Both the position numbers and the translations under genes were made by a program. Shown here in pieces: positions 47,134 to 59,779 of a DNA stretch of 64,000 bases; the stretch's first letter is position 1, and each line of letters starts with the position of its first letter. This stretch comes from Seriola aureovittata (Eukaryota > Chordata > Actinopteri > Carangiformes > Carangidae), in assembly GCF_021018895.1 (NCBI RefSeq), contig NC_079368.1, positions 3,689,501-3,753,500 on the forward strand, written 5' to 3'. The notes beneath the pieces were generated by a model, which was not told the origin of the DNA, made no database searches, and was given only the letters and a program-made list of their open reading frames with translations.

Positions 47134-47640
47134 TACGGTGGCCGACAAGGGCAAACGCGCTGCAACAGCCCGAAAACACTTCCACTGGGAGAAAGCAGCG
47201 ACGAATTCCGAAACGATGCAGATTCAAAAACGCATAAGAGAATACAAAACGAATACAAGAGCAGAAATACGCTGCAAGTGAAAACAATGTGCTGCAGGAA
47301 GCCGAAACAAAAACATGAATAGCAAACACGCTGCAAAAAAGAAACACAACATAACGGAAGTGCTCCAGGCCTCTAGGGGGAGCACTAAGTGGAACACCTT
47401 GACCATAAGCTTGAGCTGACCGGACCGGTGACCTTTGACCTTGGACCAAACAAGAGAGTATTTGGGAAGAAAGGAGACATAAAAAGACGATAAAATATTG
47501 CAATAAACAATGTAGCAAGTGTTAGTGCTCATTAACATTCTATGTTTTTGAATCTGCAGCGTTTCTGAATTTGCAGCTCGTTTCTCCTAATAGAAGTGTT
47601 CTGGGCCGTTGCAGCACGTTTGGCCTTGTCGGCCACCGTA
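47134..47640. mobile_element. Non-autonomous DNA element with about 97-bp TIRs (507 bp)
   Basis: The left arm (47134-47231) begins TACGGTGGCCGACAAGGGCA; the right arm (47544-47640), reverse-complemented, begins TACGGTGGCCGACAAGGCCA. The arms align over about 97 bp with roughly 15-18 mismatches, ending in GCAGATTCAAAAAC. A GCTGCAA/GATGCAG motif recurs several times in the left half (near 47160, 47215, 47270, 47290 and 47330). The centre contains a perfect DR1 nuclear-receptor motif. No transposase is present; several overlapping minus-strand ORFs (to 136 codons) are incidental. Confidence 0.9.
47429..47441 (-). promoter_or_regulatory. Perfect DR1 nuclear-receptor motif
   Basis: TGACCTTTGACCT is the reverse complement of AGGTCAAAGGTCA, the consensus direct repeat with 1-nt spacing bound by PPAR/RXR, HNF4 and COUP-TF. 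It lies inside the long-TIR element. Functional relevance is untested. Confidence 0.45.
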
Positions 47641-49229
47641 CCATATCACTGTAATTCAAAAGTAATCAATGCTAAAAATTTTGAAATGTAAAACAATTAG
47701 CATCAAAGAAAAAAAAGAATAATCCACTGATTTAGCATTTGCACCACCGAGGGTGTTTTTTCTGAGCACCAGTTTCATTTTTTTTTCCTGCCACAACAGA
47801 GATTTAACGCTAGTCTGTCATACAATGATGGTGGTGGTATGTTGTCAAGATATTGTAGTCATAGAAACAAAACCCACGCTTTCTTGAAGAAGCGTAGGGA
47901 CGTCCTGCTTTTCTGCCAGAGAAAAACGCTATATGGACTCGCGCCTAAAAAATTGCACAGCATGTCACAACACTGTCGGAATGTGTAGGGAAAAAAAGGA
48001 GCAGCTCCACAGATGTAGATAATCTTCCTAGACAAAACTGGGTGTCTACATTATAATGCTTGCCCAAAATAAACCAACTGATCCTTTATTTTTTGAAAGT
48101 TGGATACGAATGGAGTTTCCAGTGGTACAAACAACCTCTTGCCTGCAGCAGGCTGCAGAGGTCTCACTTCTTTTTTTTCTCTCTTCCCCACGCGGCCAGA
48201 CTTTTTTTTTCCTTTTCAAACTTGGAGCATTCAGACCCAACAGATCGATAAATAACCATAAATAGTCTTGACTGAGCCTGACGGTTATTGCATGTAAATC
48301 TTTAAAATACAGAATTTTATGCATACAAATTACTGTTTGTATTTTGCATTACAAATTAGAAATTTGTACCCTGAAGTTAGTGATTCTTGCACTCAGTTTT
48401 TACTCAAAATACTGCTGCTGGCTGCTTCTTAAGAACACACTCACCCAACTCTGATACGCTGACAAATAGTCTCTAAAACCAGAGATTACAGTTCATTTTC
48501 TTTGCACATCTCTAATGAGGACTTGGTAAATGACTTTGCTTGTCACTGAACAGATAACAGCATCATCATGGAATAATATCACTATCTTACGTTGAAGTCT
48601 TTGATTTCTACATGATGGTCTGAATCATGTTTCAGAGGCTTTTACATCCAGAGAAGGGAAACACTGACGCACTAAAGCATTTACTCATTTTGATGTTGGT
48701 CAGAGACAGGGGTGCAACTGTCCTCCCTATGTGTATTAGGGGTGGGACCTAGATTGATAGTCAGCGAAACATTCAATAATGATTGAGTCAGTAAGTTAGC
48801 ATCTTAGCTCTTCATTTTAGTGGCTTTATTTTGCCATTACATTGAAATATGAATATGAATATGAACTGAAAGTCTAACAATACATGCTAATGACATAGGC
48901 TATCTGCTACCTGCCTCACATTCACAAAGGATATATGGTACATGCTAAATGGTACCCAACTGAACATCTACAAATGCTATTGTCAGTCATGAACCATCTT
49001 CAATACAAGATTTTAAATACAATGTAAATAGAACAAACTTACAGCCATTGATTTCTTAAGCATAACAAGCCAGGATTGGAAAAGGTAGCTCTGGTGACCA
49101 CTCTGGTGTTGGTGCATGGCGGGCAAACAAAGGACTAACTAACAAAGACTGATTCCTGCTTCCTGTTTGCAACACAGCACTCCAACAGATAGTGCCAGAG
49201 GGCAGAATAAAGGGTGTAGGTTTGCATAT
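47641..49229. other. Unannotated stretch
   Basis: No gene recognised. Confidence 0.45.
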
Positions 49230-49945
49230 GTATGGCAGGGACATGTCCCTACCAATATTTGAGTAAACTGGCCCCCAAGAGGCTAGGTCTCCAAGGCGAC
49301 TGATTTAGGAAAGCCAGCATTTGATTGGCTGAAAGGGCGGGGGCTATCTGAAGGCTCATGTGTGAATATCGCGCTTACTGCCAGACGTGGAGGGGGCAAG
49401 AATGGATCAGTGTGCTGACAATCATCAGTGCTGCTGGTCAAGCATGGGTGAAAATGTAGTATTTCAGATGACTCCCTTCCCCTCTGTTTCCTGCGCTGCA
49501 CAGCACATGACTTCATTTTGTCCATGTCAACATTTTTTGTACTTTGTAGATATCATGCCACCAAAAAAGGGACATCGGGAGCGCCAGTAATAGGTAGTTA
49601 ACTGTCGCCACATTGATTTAAAATGAAAACCTGCTAGCCAGCTAACGTCACCAGCCTTTCCACTGTGGAAAATAATGTTAATTGCATGTTATTTAACCAT
49701 GCTAGCTAGCATTATCTAGCAAGCTAACCCCGGCTTCTGTCACCTGTAGGCTAGCAGTAGCAGGATCTTTCCCCAAGTTTTAGTTTTTGATCTGTTACTG
49801 TGCATTGGTTCATTTAAATGTAATTACGTTCCTTAATGTAAATACATATCTTATATGTTAATGAACCATTTGGTTGACAACATTAAAAAGTGGTGGCATG
49901 GTTGTTGCATCTCTACCAATGTTGAGACCAGACCTACGCGCCCTG
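49230..49945. mobile_element. Candidate hAT-like non-autonomous remnant
   Basis: The right edge, read on the minus strand, is CAGGGCGCGTAGGTCTGGTC, then TCAACATTGGTAGAGATGCA, resembling a teleost hAT terminus. A related GGGACATGTCCCTACCAATA lies in the same orientation at 49240-49260, so the two are not a simple TIR pair. Between them is a tiny ORF, MPPKKGHRERQ (49556-49591), that could be a relic start. Boundaries are not proven. Confidence 0.3.
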
Positions 49946-51656
49946 GTAGTAGAGATATTTAGGTATATGCTACTTGAATTAAAATACAGGCACCAGACAG
50001 TGTAAATTGTGGATTAAATTGGCCTTGAAATACATTTGTAGAACCTTAACTGTTGGAAATGAATCTGCAGTGAGCTTTAAAGTCACTTCTTGGATCTCCA
50101 CCTTGATTTTTTTTTTTTTTTTTTTTCTGGAAGAGTCCTTTTATTTAGTCCATTTATTTTTTGGCGACAGTATGAGAGAGGGCACAGACAGGCAGAGAGA
50201 AACACAATAAGCGGGAAGCACGTCAAATAAATGGGCAGAGGCAAAATACAAGGTGTGCTGCTGCCTCTGTCTCCAGCGGTCTCGCTCGTTCAGCTTGACG
50301 CAAGAACGGAGAGGCGAGAGAGTTTTAGTGACACTGACAGAAAGCGCCGGTGGACGTGAACACCATTTCGTTTTGGGTGGCAGTAATAGGTGATGGAGTC
50401 TGTCTGTGAGAATGTGTCATTTTCCTCGCGCGGGTGTTTCGGGTGCCATGTCTGTGTTTGTGTGGCAGAGCAGACTTGTCAAGTGATTAGGTCGGAGCTG
50501 TCAGCTGTTGTTTAAAAAGGGATGATAATTGGACGAGGTGTCAAGACCCTGCCTCGGGTTCTGTTTCTGCTTTTATCCGTCATTATTTATTTTGTTCTCC
50601 TTTAGCATCTATCATATTGTTCTTCTCCAGGCGCTGATGTACAAGGAAAATGCTGCCCAGTTGTGAAGGGCAACACTGTTCAAGGAGTTGTTGTATTCTT
50701 ATGGGAACATGTTGCCAGGAAACAACAAGTGTACACATGAATACATTTTGGACCTTGTGGCTCAGTTTGTCGCCTCAAAGTGTCTATTTACCTAACTCAA
50801 AAAACGAATCACACACACATACACATTTGCACAAAAAGAAAAATCTCATTTTGGTTTTCAGTATAATTTCAGGTGGCTGTCGAAGGGAATATCATGAAAG
50901 CGCCAGATTGAAAAGGCCTGATTGATATTGTTATTCAGTTTGAGACCATGCAGAACCATTTTAGCACCACCCAAGTGATTCATGAATAATCTAATTTCTA
51001 TGCCAGCTAATCACAGGCTTCACACGAAGACCGAGGCGCCCTGTACGCTGGTGCTCAGGGGCCCTGGTCGTCCCACCTTTATTTTACCTCCACAGTGGAC
51101 TGCTCTCTGCACTTTCAACATAATGTCTGAACCGAGATTGTGGAAGAAATATTACCAAGCATCAGGCCATCCATCATCAGGGCTGCCCAGGCTATGAAAT
51201 ACAGGCTGGGCCCTACCAACAATGAGTCCTATCTTGTATGTTAGACCTCATGCTTGTGTATTTATCACCTAAGCGGCTGCACATTGTGTGATTCATTGAA
51301 CAGCCTTGCTGATACAAGATGCTGACTACATCTCTGGACAGTGAACCCGCTTCTCTTGCTATGGAAATGTTCCACACCCCCTTTTTCTCCCCAGTGCCCT
51401 CACAGAAGGATGTGCACTCACACTGTGTGTGTGTGAGTGTCTGTGTGTTTCCCCCCTCTCTCCCACAGTCGTTATGCTTATGAAAGTGTATTTATGTTGT
51501 TGATGTCTTTAGGGCGGCCTCGTAATAAGGTCTGCTGCCTGAGGGATGTGTCAGCATGAGTGGGGAAAAAGTTAGAGATGCCACAGAGGTATTCAAAAAA
51601 GAGTAGAGAGACTACTCTCTGCAGGCTTCTGTCCAAGGGCAAAGGTTTGGTTTCAG
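49946..51656. other. Unannotated stretch with T-run
   Basis: A T-run at 50107-50126. A GC-balanced segment at 50230-50560 is not repetitive to my eye. No gene recognised. Confidence 0.45.
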
Positions 51657-51687
51657 GTGTGTGTGTGTGTGTGTGCGTGTGCGTGTG
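51657..51687. repeat. (GT)n microsatellite, interrupted
   Basis: About 14 GT units with two GC substitutions near the 3' end. Confidence 0.93.
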
Positions 51688-51916
51688 CAAGGGGAAGTGG
51701 AGACACAAAGAAGTCAGCGGATCTTCAGCCAAAGTGAATGCAGTCGGTGCTACCTTTCTTTTGTTCATATAGATGTATACAATCTAACATTAATGCATTA
51801 TGTCAATGACAAAATAAGTTGTTTGACAATGCCCTCTCATATTAGCCTTTTCTGATATGTCGCCCTAACAGTAGGACGACATCGAGAAAAGATTGCAAGT
51901 TTTGAGAAGCTTTGTG
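51688..51916. other. Unannotated spacer
   Basis: Contains a small 10-bp-stem hairpin (TGTCGCCCTA/TAGGACGACA, 51858-51881). No gene recognised. Confidence 0.4.
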
Positions 51917-52415
51917 TTAAATGTCCCATATTGTATGAAGGTAGATGCGTATGTCTTCTTTGATCATAAAGCAGGTCTAGGTTCTATATTGATAAAGGGA
52001 AAGTATCACAGCGCGCAGTCCACAGAGAAATGCACACGGCATGTATTCAGAGACTGAGCTTTAAAACCAGCCGTCAGGGCTACTGTAACTTTGTGATGTC
52101 ACAACAAAGCAGTCACCGCCTTCAGCCATGCTCCAAGCCCCGCCCACCAGGATCCCCCATCCAACCTTGCAAGATTTGGTTTCTCTGAATGTTTACCTGA
52201 TATCTGCTGTATATTCAATTACCCAGAAAAGAGCCAGCAAATCAGAATTGGCTCACCGGCCTGTTGTTACCAGAGAGAAGCCTGAGAGAGGAGATGAACC
52301 ATCTCAATGTAAAACTACATTCAGATGGTTTTGGTTCTTAAAACCACAAATATATCTTCTTATGGATCCACACTTCAAATAAAACATTGGAAAAATAGTA
52401 AATATGAACCTTTAA
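51917..52415. mobile_element. TTAA-flanked MITE family A, copy 2 (499 bp)
   Basis: Left end TTAAATGTCCCATATTGTA, right end (reverse complement) TTAAAGGTTCATATT. The interior aligns with copy 1 along its whole length, including AGGTCTAGGTTCTATATT, AGATTTGGTTTCTCTGA, AGAGAAGCCTGAGAGAGGAG and ACCACAAATATATCTTCTTA. The region equivalent to the inverted CCAAT pair has collapsed by deletion (AATCAGAATTGGCT). Confidence 0.88.
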
Positions 52416-55400
52416 CTGTATTTACGCACAAACGGGTAAAACAGCATTCATTGTTTTTTTTTCATTTGTAAACACAACACTGACATATTATCAATGTTAT
52501 GGCTAACATGGTAGCAAATTTTTACACAACCACGTAAATAGGAATGTCCAATAATTACTGTCTTCTTTTCACTCTGCTCTCATCTCATCAAAATAGGTCA
52601 TAATAATAGCTCTTTAGCTATTAAATCCATCAGTCGTTCACCAGCTAGTCTTTTGGGGCAGTTAGTGCACAGGGGGTTTGTCCGAACTTGTTTTGCTACT
52701 GGAGAAGAAGTTGAAGAGAACAGTGAGGGCAAAACCAGACAGTAACGTTTAGGCTGAAAAAACCAAAACAATGAGCATCGCTCTGTAAACCTGAGGAGAA
52801 CTGCAGAGCGGGGTGATAATACTCTGTGGGCTGGTCACTACCAGGGACCCTTTTCATGTTACATGTAGTCATTTGTTCCATTTCTTATATAAGATCTTAA
52901 TCAATGCAGCTTTTAAGTTAGGGAGAGATTGCAATAATGGTTACAAGAACCTTTCACCGACCACAGGAAATCATAAGTCATTTGAAGAAATGACTCCACG
53001 CTGTTATTTTTCTGCTGTGATATTGATAGTCCAACAAAAACCTTAAAAATATATATAAATTGCTAGATTGTTAATGCACTAAACCCTGTTTAAATCACAT
53101 TTAGTTTCACGAATAGAAACCATTTATATTTGCAGTTTCCTAGAAAGAACATTCTTCACTTTCACTGCCTCATTTTATCTTTAATTGTAGTGGCAAGAAT
53201 ACAAAAGGAAAACTACACTTAATTACAACCTGGGTTTTAGTTTCTCAGCTAGTGTCATCAGCTCTATTGATGTCAGAAACATTGTTCTCTCTGAGAAATT
53301 GCTGAGATCTCAGAACACAGTGACATTAGTAAAGATTAGGTATACTCCAGCGACACATGCGACAAGTCCGATGATCCACCATGTTGTAAACAAACCTCCA
53401 TTTGGAAGGGAAAACAAAGTCAAACGGTAAAATGATTATCCAAACTGTCAAGTGTATTATTATCAATTTTACTGACTGACTCCCCGGCTCAGCTTTGATC
53501 CATTGTACTTACTGCATGCATTTTACATGCAGTGAGAGATTATTAGCGACATTAGTATTACAGACACTCACACACTCACATTCTCAGATAAAGTGGTAAC
53601 TAATTTGGCTTAACTGTTGGCTCGATCATTTGATCTTTCCTCTCCTGTTGGGCCGCTTTTAAATGACGGTGCTCTCAGAAATTAATTTGCTGCGGATAAC
53701 GTTATCACATGGCAGAAACTGCAAAAAAATAAAAAATAAAAAAACAACAAAAAAACACCCAAGTATATGTAATTTTTCTATTAATCAAAAATATATTTTT
53801 AAAGAAAGCCTGAACAAGCAGATGAGATATTAGTACTGTAATTTTTTTTTTTTTTTCAAGGTTTCAATAACTACTTTTCAGGAAGCTTCACTGCCCAACA
53901 ACCTCCACCAGTCAAAGGGTAGAGCAGCCTGTATGTAGCCAAAGAGACAACACCTGGGGCACACACTTGATAGAGCACTTCCTGCTGCTCACAAAGCGTA
54001 TTGTTATGATCATATAGTAACAACTGAAAGTGACCAATGTTTTATTAACTCAGAGCTCCTCTCATCTGTACAGTATTACAACAACCGGACAGTCACTGAG
54101 GTTTTTATTTTTTGTCATGTTTGAAATTGATTGCAGAGATCAAACTGCAAAAATGTTGGGGGGAGCCACATCCTTCCCCGTCCCCAGTGGAAATTACTCC
54201 CTCACTAGTACCTACACATAAACTCCTCCTTTCAATTACTGTTGATCAGAATAATTTGTCTGAGTCCACGGCCGGATTCCACTTACCACGGAGGGAAATG
54301 CTGCGTAGGCATATTGCTTTTAGAGGATGACTTGATGCTGTGCTGAGCCTTCAAGACAGATGCTGTTTCCCCCTGCTTGTTTAGTAGAACCAGGCCTCTG
54401 ATGGTGTTATTACAACTGCATCCTTCTCTGGACTCGCCTTGGCTACTTTCCTCCCAAGTTCATTATGCACACAATCTGTGACAGAGTACATTAGTTCTAA
54501 GCACTGTACAGCTGCCAACCCCAGTAATCTAATAGTAATGTATAAATTCCTTCTGGCAGGCCAATAAAACTCAGATTAGTTTCTCGGCAAAGGTACACTC
54601 ATGCAGCAGTTGACAGACATGCGAAGAGAGCAGGGGCTGACCCGAGTGCCTCGAAGCTTCAAAGCTTCTACTGTTGCCATGGTAATTGACATCCAAATCA
54701 ATATTTGAATGCTGCATTCATTACTATTATTGTTATTATATTATTATTATGTATGCATATGCCCATGAATTAAGAAAGAGTAATCCAACATTGTTCATTA
54801 TGCAGCGACATTAATTAATATTAGTTTTCAGACAGGGACCTTTAATCAGCTAACATTACCAGAGCTGATTCTGGGACAGTGACACGTGACTGAGTCTATT
54901 CATTCCAATGGGTGAATGAACGAGATCACAGATTATCACAGATTCTTTTGCTCCATAGTCACCGAAATAAATATTGGACCCAGTTTTCACAAGCCACATG
55001 TCTTCAGAACATTCTGAGATCAAAATGACATTTTTCAGATGAGCAAATTAACTTTAGTGGAGACCTCCCTCTGTCTCAGTGCCATACTCTCGCAAGATCT
55101 GTTAACTGCCGACATCGTTTGCCAACCAATAACCAGATGTTTAGATGGACAACATTTATGACTAATGTGTAAATGAAACTATGGATTAAACTTTAAAACT
55201 TAAATAAAACGTGTTTCATTGCTTAACAATTGCTAAAACAGATTAATAGCCTATTAAACTGACATGACTTTGTACTGGGCTGATCAGATGCGGTTCGTAG
55301 CAGCGGCAAAAAAGGCGCAAATTTGTACTATATCCATGTTGTATCGTCTATTGTTGTATTCTTTTGGCAGGGACAAGTAATCCATCAGTTAGTGTTAAAA
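52416..55400. other. Unannotated stretch
   Basis: No gene recognised. A-rich tract at 53725-53757 and T-run at 53841-53856. The part 54400-54860 is non-repetitive with ATTAAT/ATGCAT-type words and could be a conserved non-coding element (inference). Confidence 0.45.
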
Positions 55401-55477
55401 ATGCCCGAGCTTTGTGCAACGATAGGCTGTAATAACAAGAAAAACTCTCTCTTTTCTTTCCCAAAGGATGCAGAGAG
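55401..55477 (+). pseudogene. THAP-domain-like first exon fragment
   Basis: An ATG at 55401 begins MPELCATIGCNN, then a short basic/Ser run and FSFPKDAER. This matches the opening of a THAP zinc-binding DNA-binding domain: C-x4-C at residues 5 and 10, then F.FPKD with the invariant Pro. The frame runs 25 codons plus 2 nt to a consensus donor AG|GTAGGT at 55478. The rest of the domain (Trp, the AVPTIF-like tail and the C-x2-H pair) would be in a second exon. A plausible acceptor TTATTGCAG ends at 55692, but no frame after it continues a THAP domain. THAP exons occur in host genes and in P-element/THAP9-like and other transposons. I infer an orphan or decayed copy. Confidence 0.5.
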
Positions 55478-58400
55478 GTAGGTCTAGACAGGGATAGATT
55501 TTAATATTAGCTACTGTCACATTTCATGCCAGTTGCCTTGGCTTGAGGAAGGGGCTGAGGGACAACGCCCACTTAGGAGACCTGAACTATGTCCCATTTC
55601 ATACCATAGGGCTGCCTGTGATGTGATATCTTCTGTATAGAGGATCTTTGATGTTAGGTTACCAACTGTGGCTAACTATCATGTTATTGCAGGAGCATCA
55701 ACTGAAAACCGATGTTTCAAGCATTGGCTCCACAGAAAAAACCTGGCCTCAGATGACAGAAAGAGGGTCATAAGGCCAGGAACACACTGGTTGCGTGGAG
55801 TTTACTGTGAAACGTCTTGGTTTTCATTTCGGCGCCCATGTTTACAGCTTAGGGCGGACTTGCGGCTGCATGTGTGATCTGGAAATTCGACTTCCCACCT
55901 CATTTTCATGCGTGCCTACCAGCAAAAATAGATCTGCTGATAGTCATATTGACATCATATCAGAAACATTAGATAAAACTGACTAAACTGTGGTTGTGTG
56001 GTTGTCTATGTCTAGGCTGAATCTGAATATGACAGACATAAATATAAGAAAAAATATATGCTAAATATATTTCTTAACCATTGTAGCAACTACATGTGGA
56101 GACAGTGACATTTTACTGACGTTTTCTGTCAAAAATAAATCAGAAATTAATTCATAATGAAAAGAAAGTATAGTCACATAGCCTGCAAAAACTCTGTAGA
56201 GATAGAGAGACCTTGCAGCAGCAGCAGCAACGCAGCCTCCATGCACACACAACACAGGCAGTGTATTCCTGGTGTAAGTGATGCTGTAATGTCATTTATT
56301 GCTCAAACAGTTGATGAAAACACTGGAACCAGGCTACACTGACAGCAGAGCACACTGATGTACAGGACTAAATACACAGCCTTATGTATATTCTGTATGT
56401 AGCTTCACAATAAACATATGGACGTGTCAACAAATGAAGGCGCACACGACGGTGACAGCTCATTGGCTCAACAGTGACTGGGAAATGGAGAGCTTTGTAC
56501 TGGAAACTAAATCAATCAACTTTTTAAAAGGCAGATCGAAACCTGATCCCGGTCCTCTTGAGTGGTGGTGACGAAACTGTAGCGAAGCGCTGGCTTTGCA
56601 TCCCTGCCTCATCAACCTCCTCCGGTTGATGCTTTGGATAAATGGTATTTGGGGCAGCCAATAAGAGAGCATTAGCATATCATCGGCATGGGCTCTCTGG
56701 GGACGGACACGCTCTGTACTTCCTGGTGACCTCCGATGTCTCTGGTGCTATAGCAATACACAGGAAAGCAGTGATTTGGTTCACAACTACTTGATTTAAT
56801 ACATGCTCAGTTGGACTGGGATGTGTCATGGGTTCATCAGCATTGCAGGTGGTCAGAAAGAGAAAAAACATAAGGTGTCAAATGGATTATGGAAATCACA
56901 GAAGAAAATCTGTTTTACCCTGTGGTTTTTTATGTTGTTTTACCCAGAAAACAGTAAACCTTATTATTGTTTTTTTTTTCTTTTTTTTTAAGGAGACAGT
57001 GATGAAGACAAACAATGCAAAGTTAGCTTTGCAAGCTGCAATTGAATTAAGTGAAAATGGGACAAAAGTGCATTTTGCTCTTTTGCATTATTCATGAAGG
57101 ACTGTTACATATATTATTTTTGTGTGCAAAAATGAATATACATATTTATTCTGAGGCTCAGCAGTCAGGTTGTTAACTGCTTTGAGCGATCAGAGGATAT
57201 TACCTCAGTTAGAAGTCAGTCATTTCAACTCTGCATCTACAATGCTTTCATCTGTTCCTGTGTTATAAAAGGATGTGTAAGAATTGTAAGAGTCCTTAAA
57301 TGAACCCCCCCCCCCCAACACACACATACACAGGAAGACTGATTTTCCGTTACGTAGTGGGACATACATACATAAGCATATCAGGATGATAATCTGCGTT
57401 GTAAATGTCCTCTTTGTGTGTTGCAGGGTCACCTTCTTGGAGGAGGCAGTGGGATGCAAAATGATGTTTTGTGGGTTAGCTAACATCAAACTGCTTTTCC
57501 AAGGTCCCTCATACCTACTTTCCCCCATTATTAAACGCCCAGCCTCAAGGCCTGCTCTATATTCATGACATAAACGCTGTTCATACCTAATATTTGTGAA
57601 TAGTTCCCATCGTGTTCCAGTAAACAGTGGCTGCCCTCGCACCACTGGAGCTGCACTGGCACCTTTATTGATCTCCATGCAATAAAGGAGCACAAAACTA
57701 CCTCTGGAAATTAGATTTTTATACTGCAGAAATATGCCGGCTGAAATTGCATTACCTTTGCACATTCATAACATTTTTTTCTTAAACAAAGTTAGAAATT
57801 AAATCCCAGTCCTGAGGGTGTTGCTGTTTTTCAAGTTTACTCCTCGCCACAGCTGCTATCAACAAAAGGATCTTTAGTAACTAAAAGAGAATTTGTCCTC
57901 GGGGACGGTATTCATGAACATTATGACTCTCTTATTTTCCTATGGTGCGGTTGTTTTTATAAAGGGATAGTACATTCAAGTGAACCATGTTAAACAGAAA
58001 GTTTGCAGCCAGTTTCCTTTTTTAACAAACTGACAAACTTAGATAAACTGAAGAACCAGACTCCACTTTTTCCCGGTGCTTTGGACTGCTGATGTAATAT
58101 TGCAGGAGCATAAAATGTTAACTATTATGTTTTTTTTTTTCCCACTGGAGAGAAATATTTCCCATCAATATGCTCCCACAGTTTGGACTCATTTTCCACA
58201 CATCATCCAAGGTGTCACATTTCTGGTGATGTGGATCCTGCCTTCAATCAAATGTCTGATGCTGAGAGTTTGTATTTGTATTCATACATATTCAATGCAA
58301 AGGGAATCTGCCAGAATGATGCTGATGCAGTGTAATGTATGTTTGTGTGATTCTACCAATCAAGGAAAATAGACAAATGGGCCACATGATTACCTTTGAC

Positions 58401-59343
58401 TGTTCGATGGTCATTGCGGAATGACTTGTGGAAATTGTCCTCACTGACTAGCTACTGTAATGTTGTGAGTAATGTGATTTTCCACATGGACTTGAATGCA
58501 GGGTTGCGAATAATTGCAAAGTCTTGGAAATGTATTCCTCTTTTGTAGGCAGCCACGATAATTATATTACACAGAGCAATTTTCGCACTCACATTAGTCA
58601 ACATTTCACCGAGGAGGGATGTCAGAATTTGTGAGGAGGCAGTGTCTGCTATCTAGTGCTGGGAGGGTCAAGTGTTTCTTTCCCTTGTGGATTTCCAGCG
58701 TTGAGTGTTGTGCGAGTTTCAGATTACAATAGTGCGGGTTGACTAACGTGGTATTAACAATGCTTCTTCACAAAATGGCTGATAATTTATGAAAACAATA
58801 AGTGTTTTTATAACCTAATGTGACAAATGTGTTGATGCTGATGTACATTTACAATAAATAAACAAAACTCTACTAATGCACATTGTAGCCTGACAGTAGC
58901 AGAATTGTAAAATAATGAAACAAATCTATTTAAATCAAACAGCAAAACAAATTTCAACACTAACAGGCACTAAAAGTTGTCTAAACTGCAGCAGCGAATC
59001 CACAGGCAGCAGGGATCAGGAGCAATATCCACACGCTAACAGGCTAACAGGCGCTTAGTCTACTGTCGGACTCATGAATAAATGCTGTGAGCAGCAAAGC
59101 TTCCAAGCAGTCTCTTCCTCAGCGTGTACAGGAAATGTCCAGGGCATTGAGTCTGTACGAGAGTTGTTATCAGCATCAGCCAAGTTGAGTTAAGTTTGTA
59201 ATACTGAACGGTCCTAACAGCCCTAAGGGGAAAATGTGATTCACTCAGTCACCACCTGCTCTGCTTAAACGCAATATTATATTCAAGATACAAGTGAGTT
59301 TGTAACAATATTCGATTTTTGTCATGTTTGCTTAAATACACCA
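55478..59343. other. Unannotated stretch including the window's longest ORF
   Basis: A 181-codon minus-strand ORF (57220-57765) is the longest in the window. It has no recognisable domain and contains a Gly run caused by a poly-C tract (57305-57316). Segments 56450-56760 and 57400-57760 are GC-balanced and non-repetitive. No exon can be assigned with confidence. Confidence 0.45.
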
Positions 59344-59772
59344 TTAAAGGTACCATACTGTATAAAGGGAGATTTGCACACAATCTGTATTCAGAAACTG
59401 AGCCTTAAAACAAGCCTTAAGGACTTCTGTAACTTTGTGATGTCACAACAAAGCTGTCACTGCCCTCAGCCATGGTGGATCCCTCCCACCTGGACCCACC
59501 GTCCACCATTGCAGGATTTGGTTTCTCTGATTGTATACCTGAAATCTGCTATATTTTTATTCAGTCACTTAGAAAACAGTCAGCCAATCAGAAGAGAGGT
59601 TCAGAGCCTCCACTCCTCTGACTGGTTAACCGAGCTGTTGTTACTAGAGCTCCAGAGAGAAGCCTGAGAGAGGAGATGTAAAACTACATTGAGATGGTTT
59701 TTTGGTTCTTAAAACCACAAATATATCTTCTTATGGATCAACATATCAAGTGTAAAATATGGCGACCTTTAA
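59344..59772. mobile_element. TTAA-flanked MITE family A, copy 3 (429 bp, internally deleted)
   Basis: Left end TTAAAGGTACCATACTGTA, right end (reverse complement) TTAAAGGTCGCCATATTTTA. It aligns with copies 1 and 2, but about 95 bp near the left end are missing: GAGATTT is followed at once by GCACACAATCTGTATTCAG. Shared blocks include AACTTTGTGATGTCACAACA (with copy 2), GGATTTGGTTTCTCTGA and GAGAAGCCTGAGAGAGGAGA. A 97-codon ORF through it parallels the ORF in copy 1 but is probably not translated. Confidence 0.88.
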
Positions 59773-59779
59773 TTAAGCA

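Noticed and set aside
47108..47538. Three overlapping minus-strand ORFs of 67-136 codons
   Set aside because: They lie across the arms and centre of the long-TIR element in different frames, are Cys/Phe/Leu-rich and match no family; their openness follows from base composition.
51858..51881. 10-bp-stem hairpin TGTCGCCCTA/TAGGACGACA
   Set aside because: One mismatch, very short; expected by chance in a window this size.
55693..55790. Second THAP exon after the TTATTGCAG acceptor
   Set aside because: With the phase set by the donor at 55478 the frame hits a stop within four codons, and other frames lack the THAP Trp and C-x2-H pattern.
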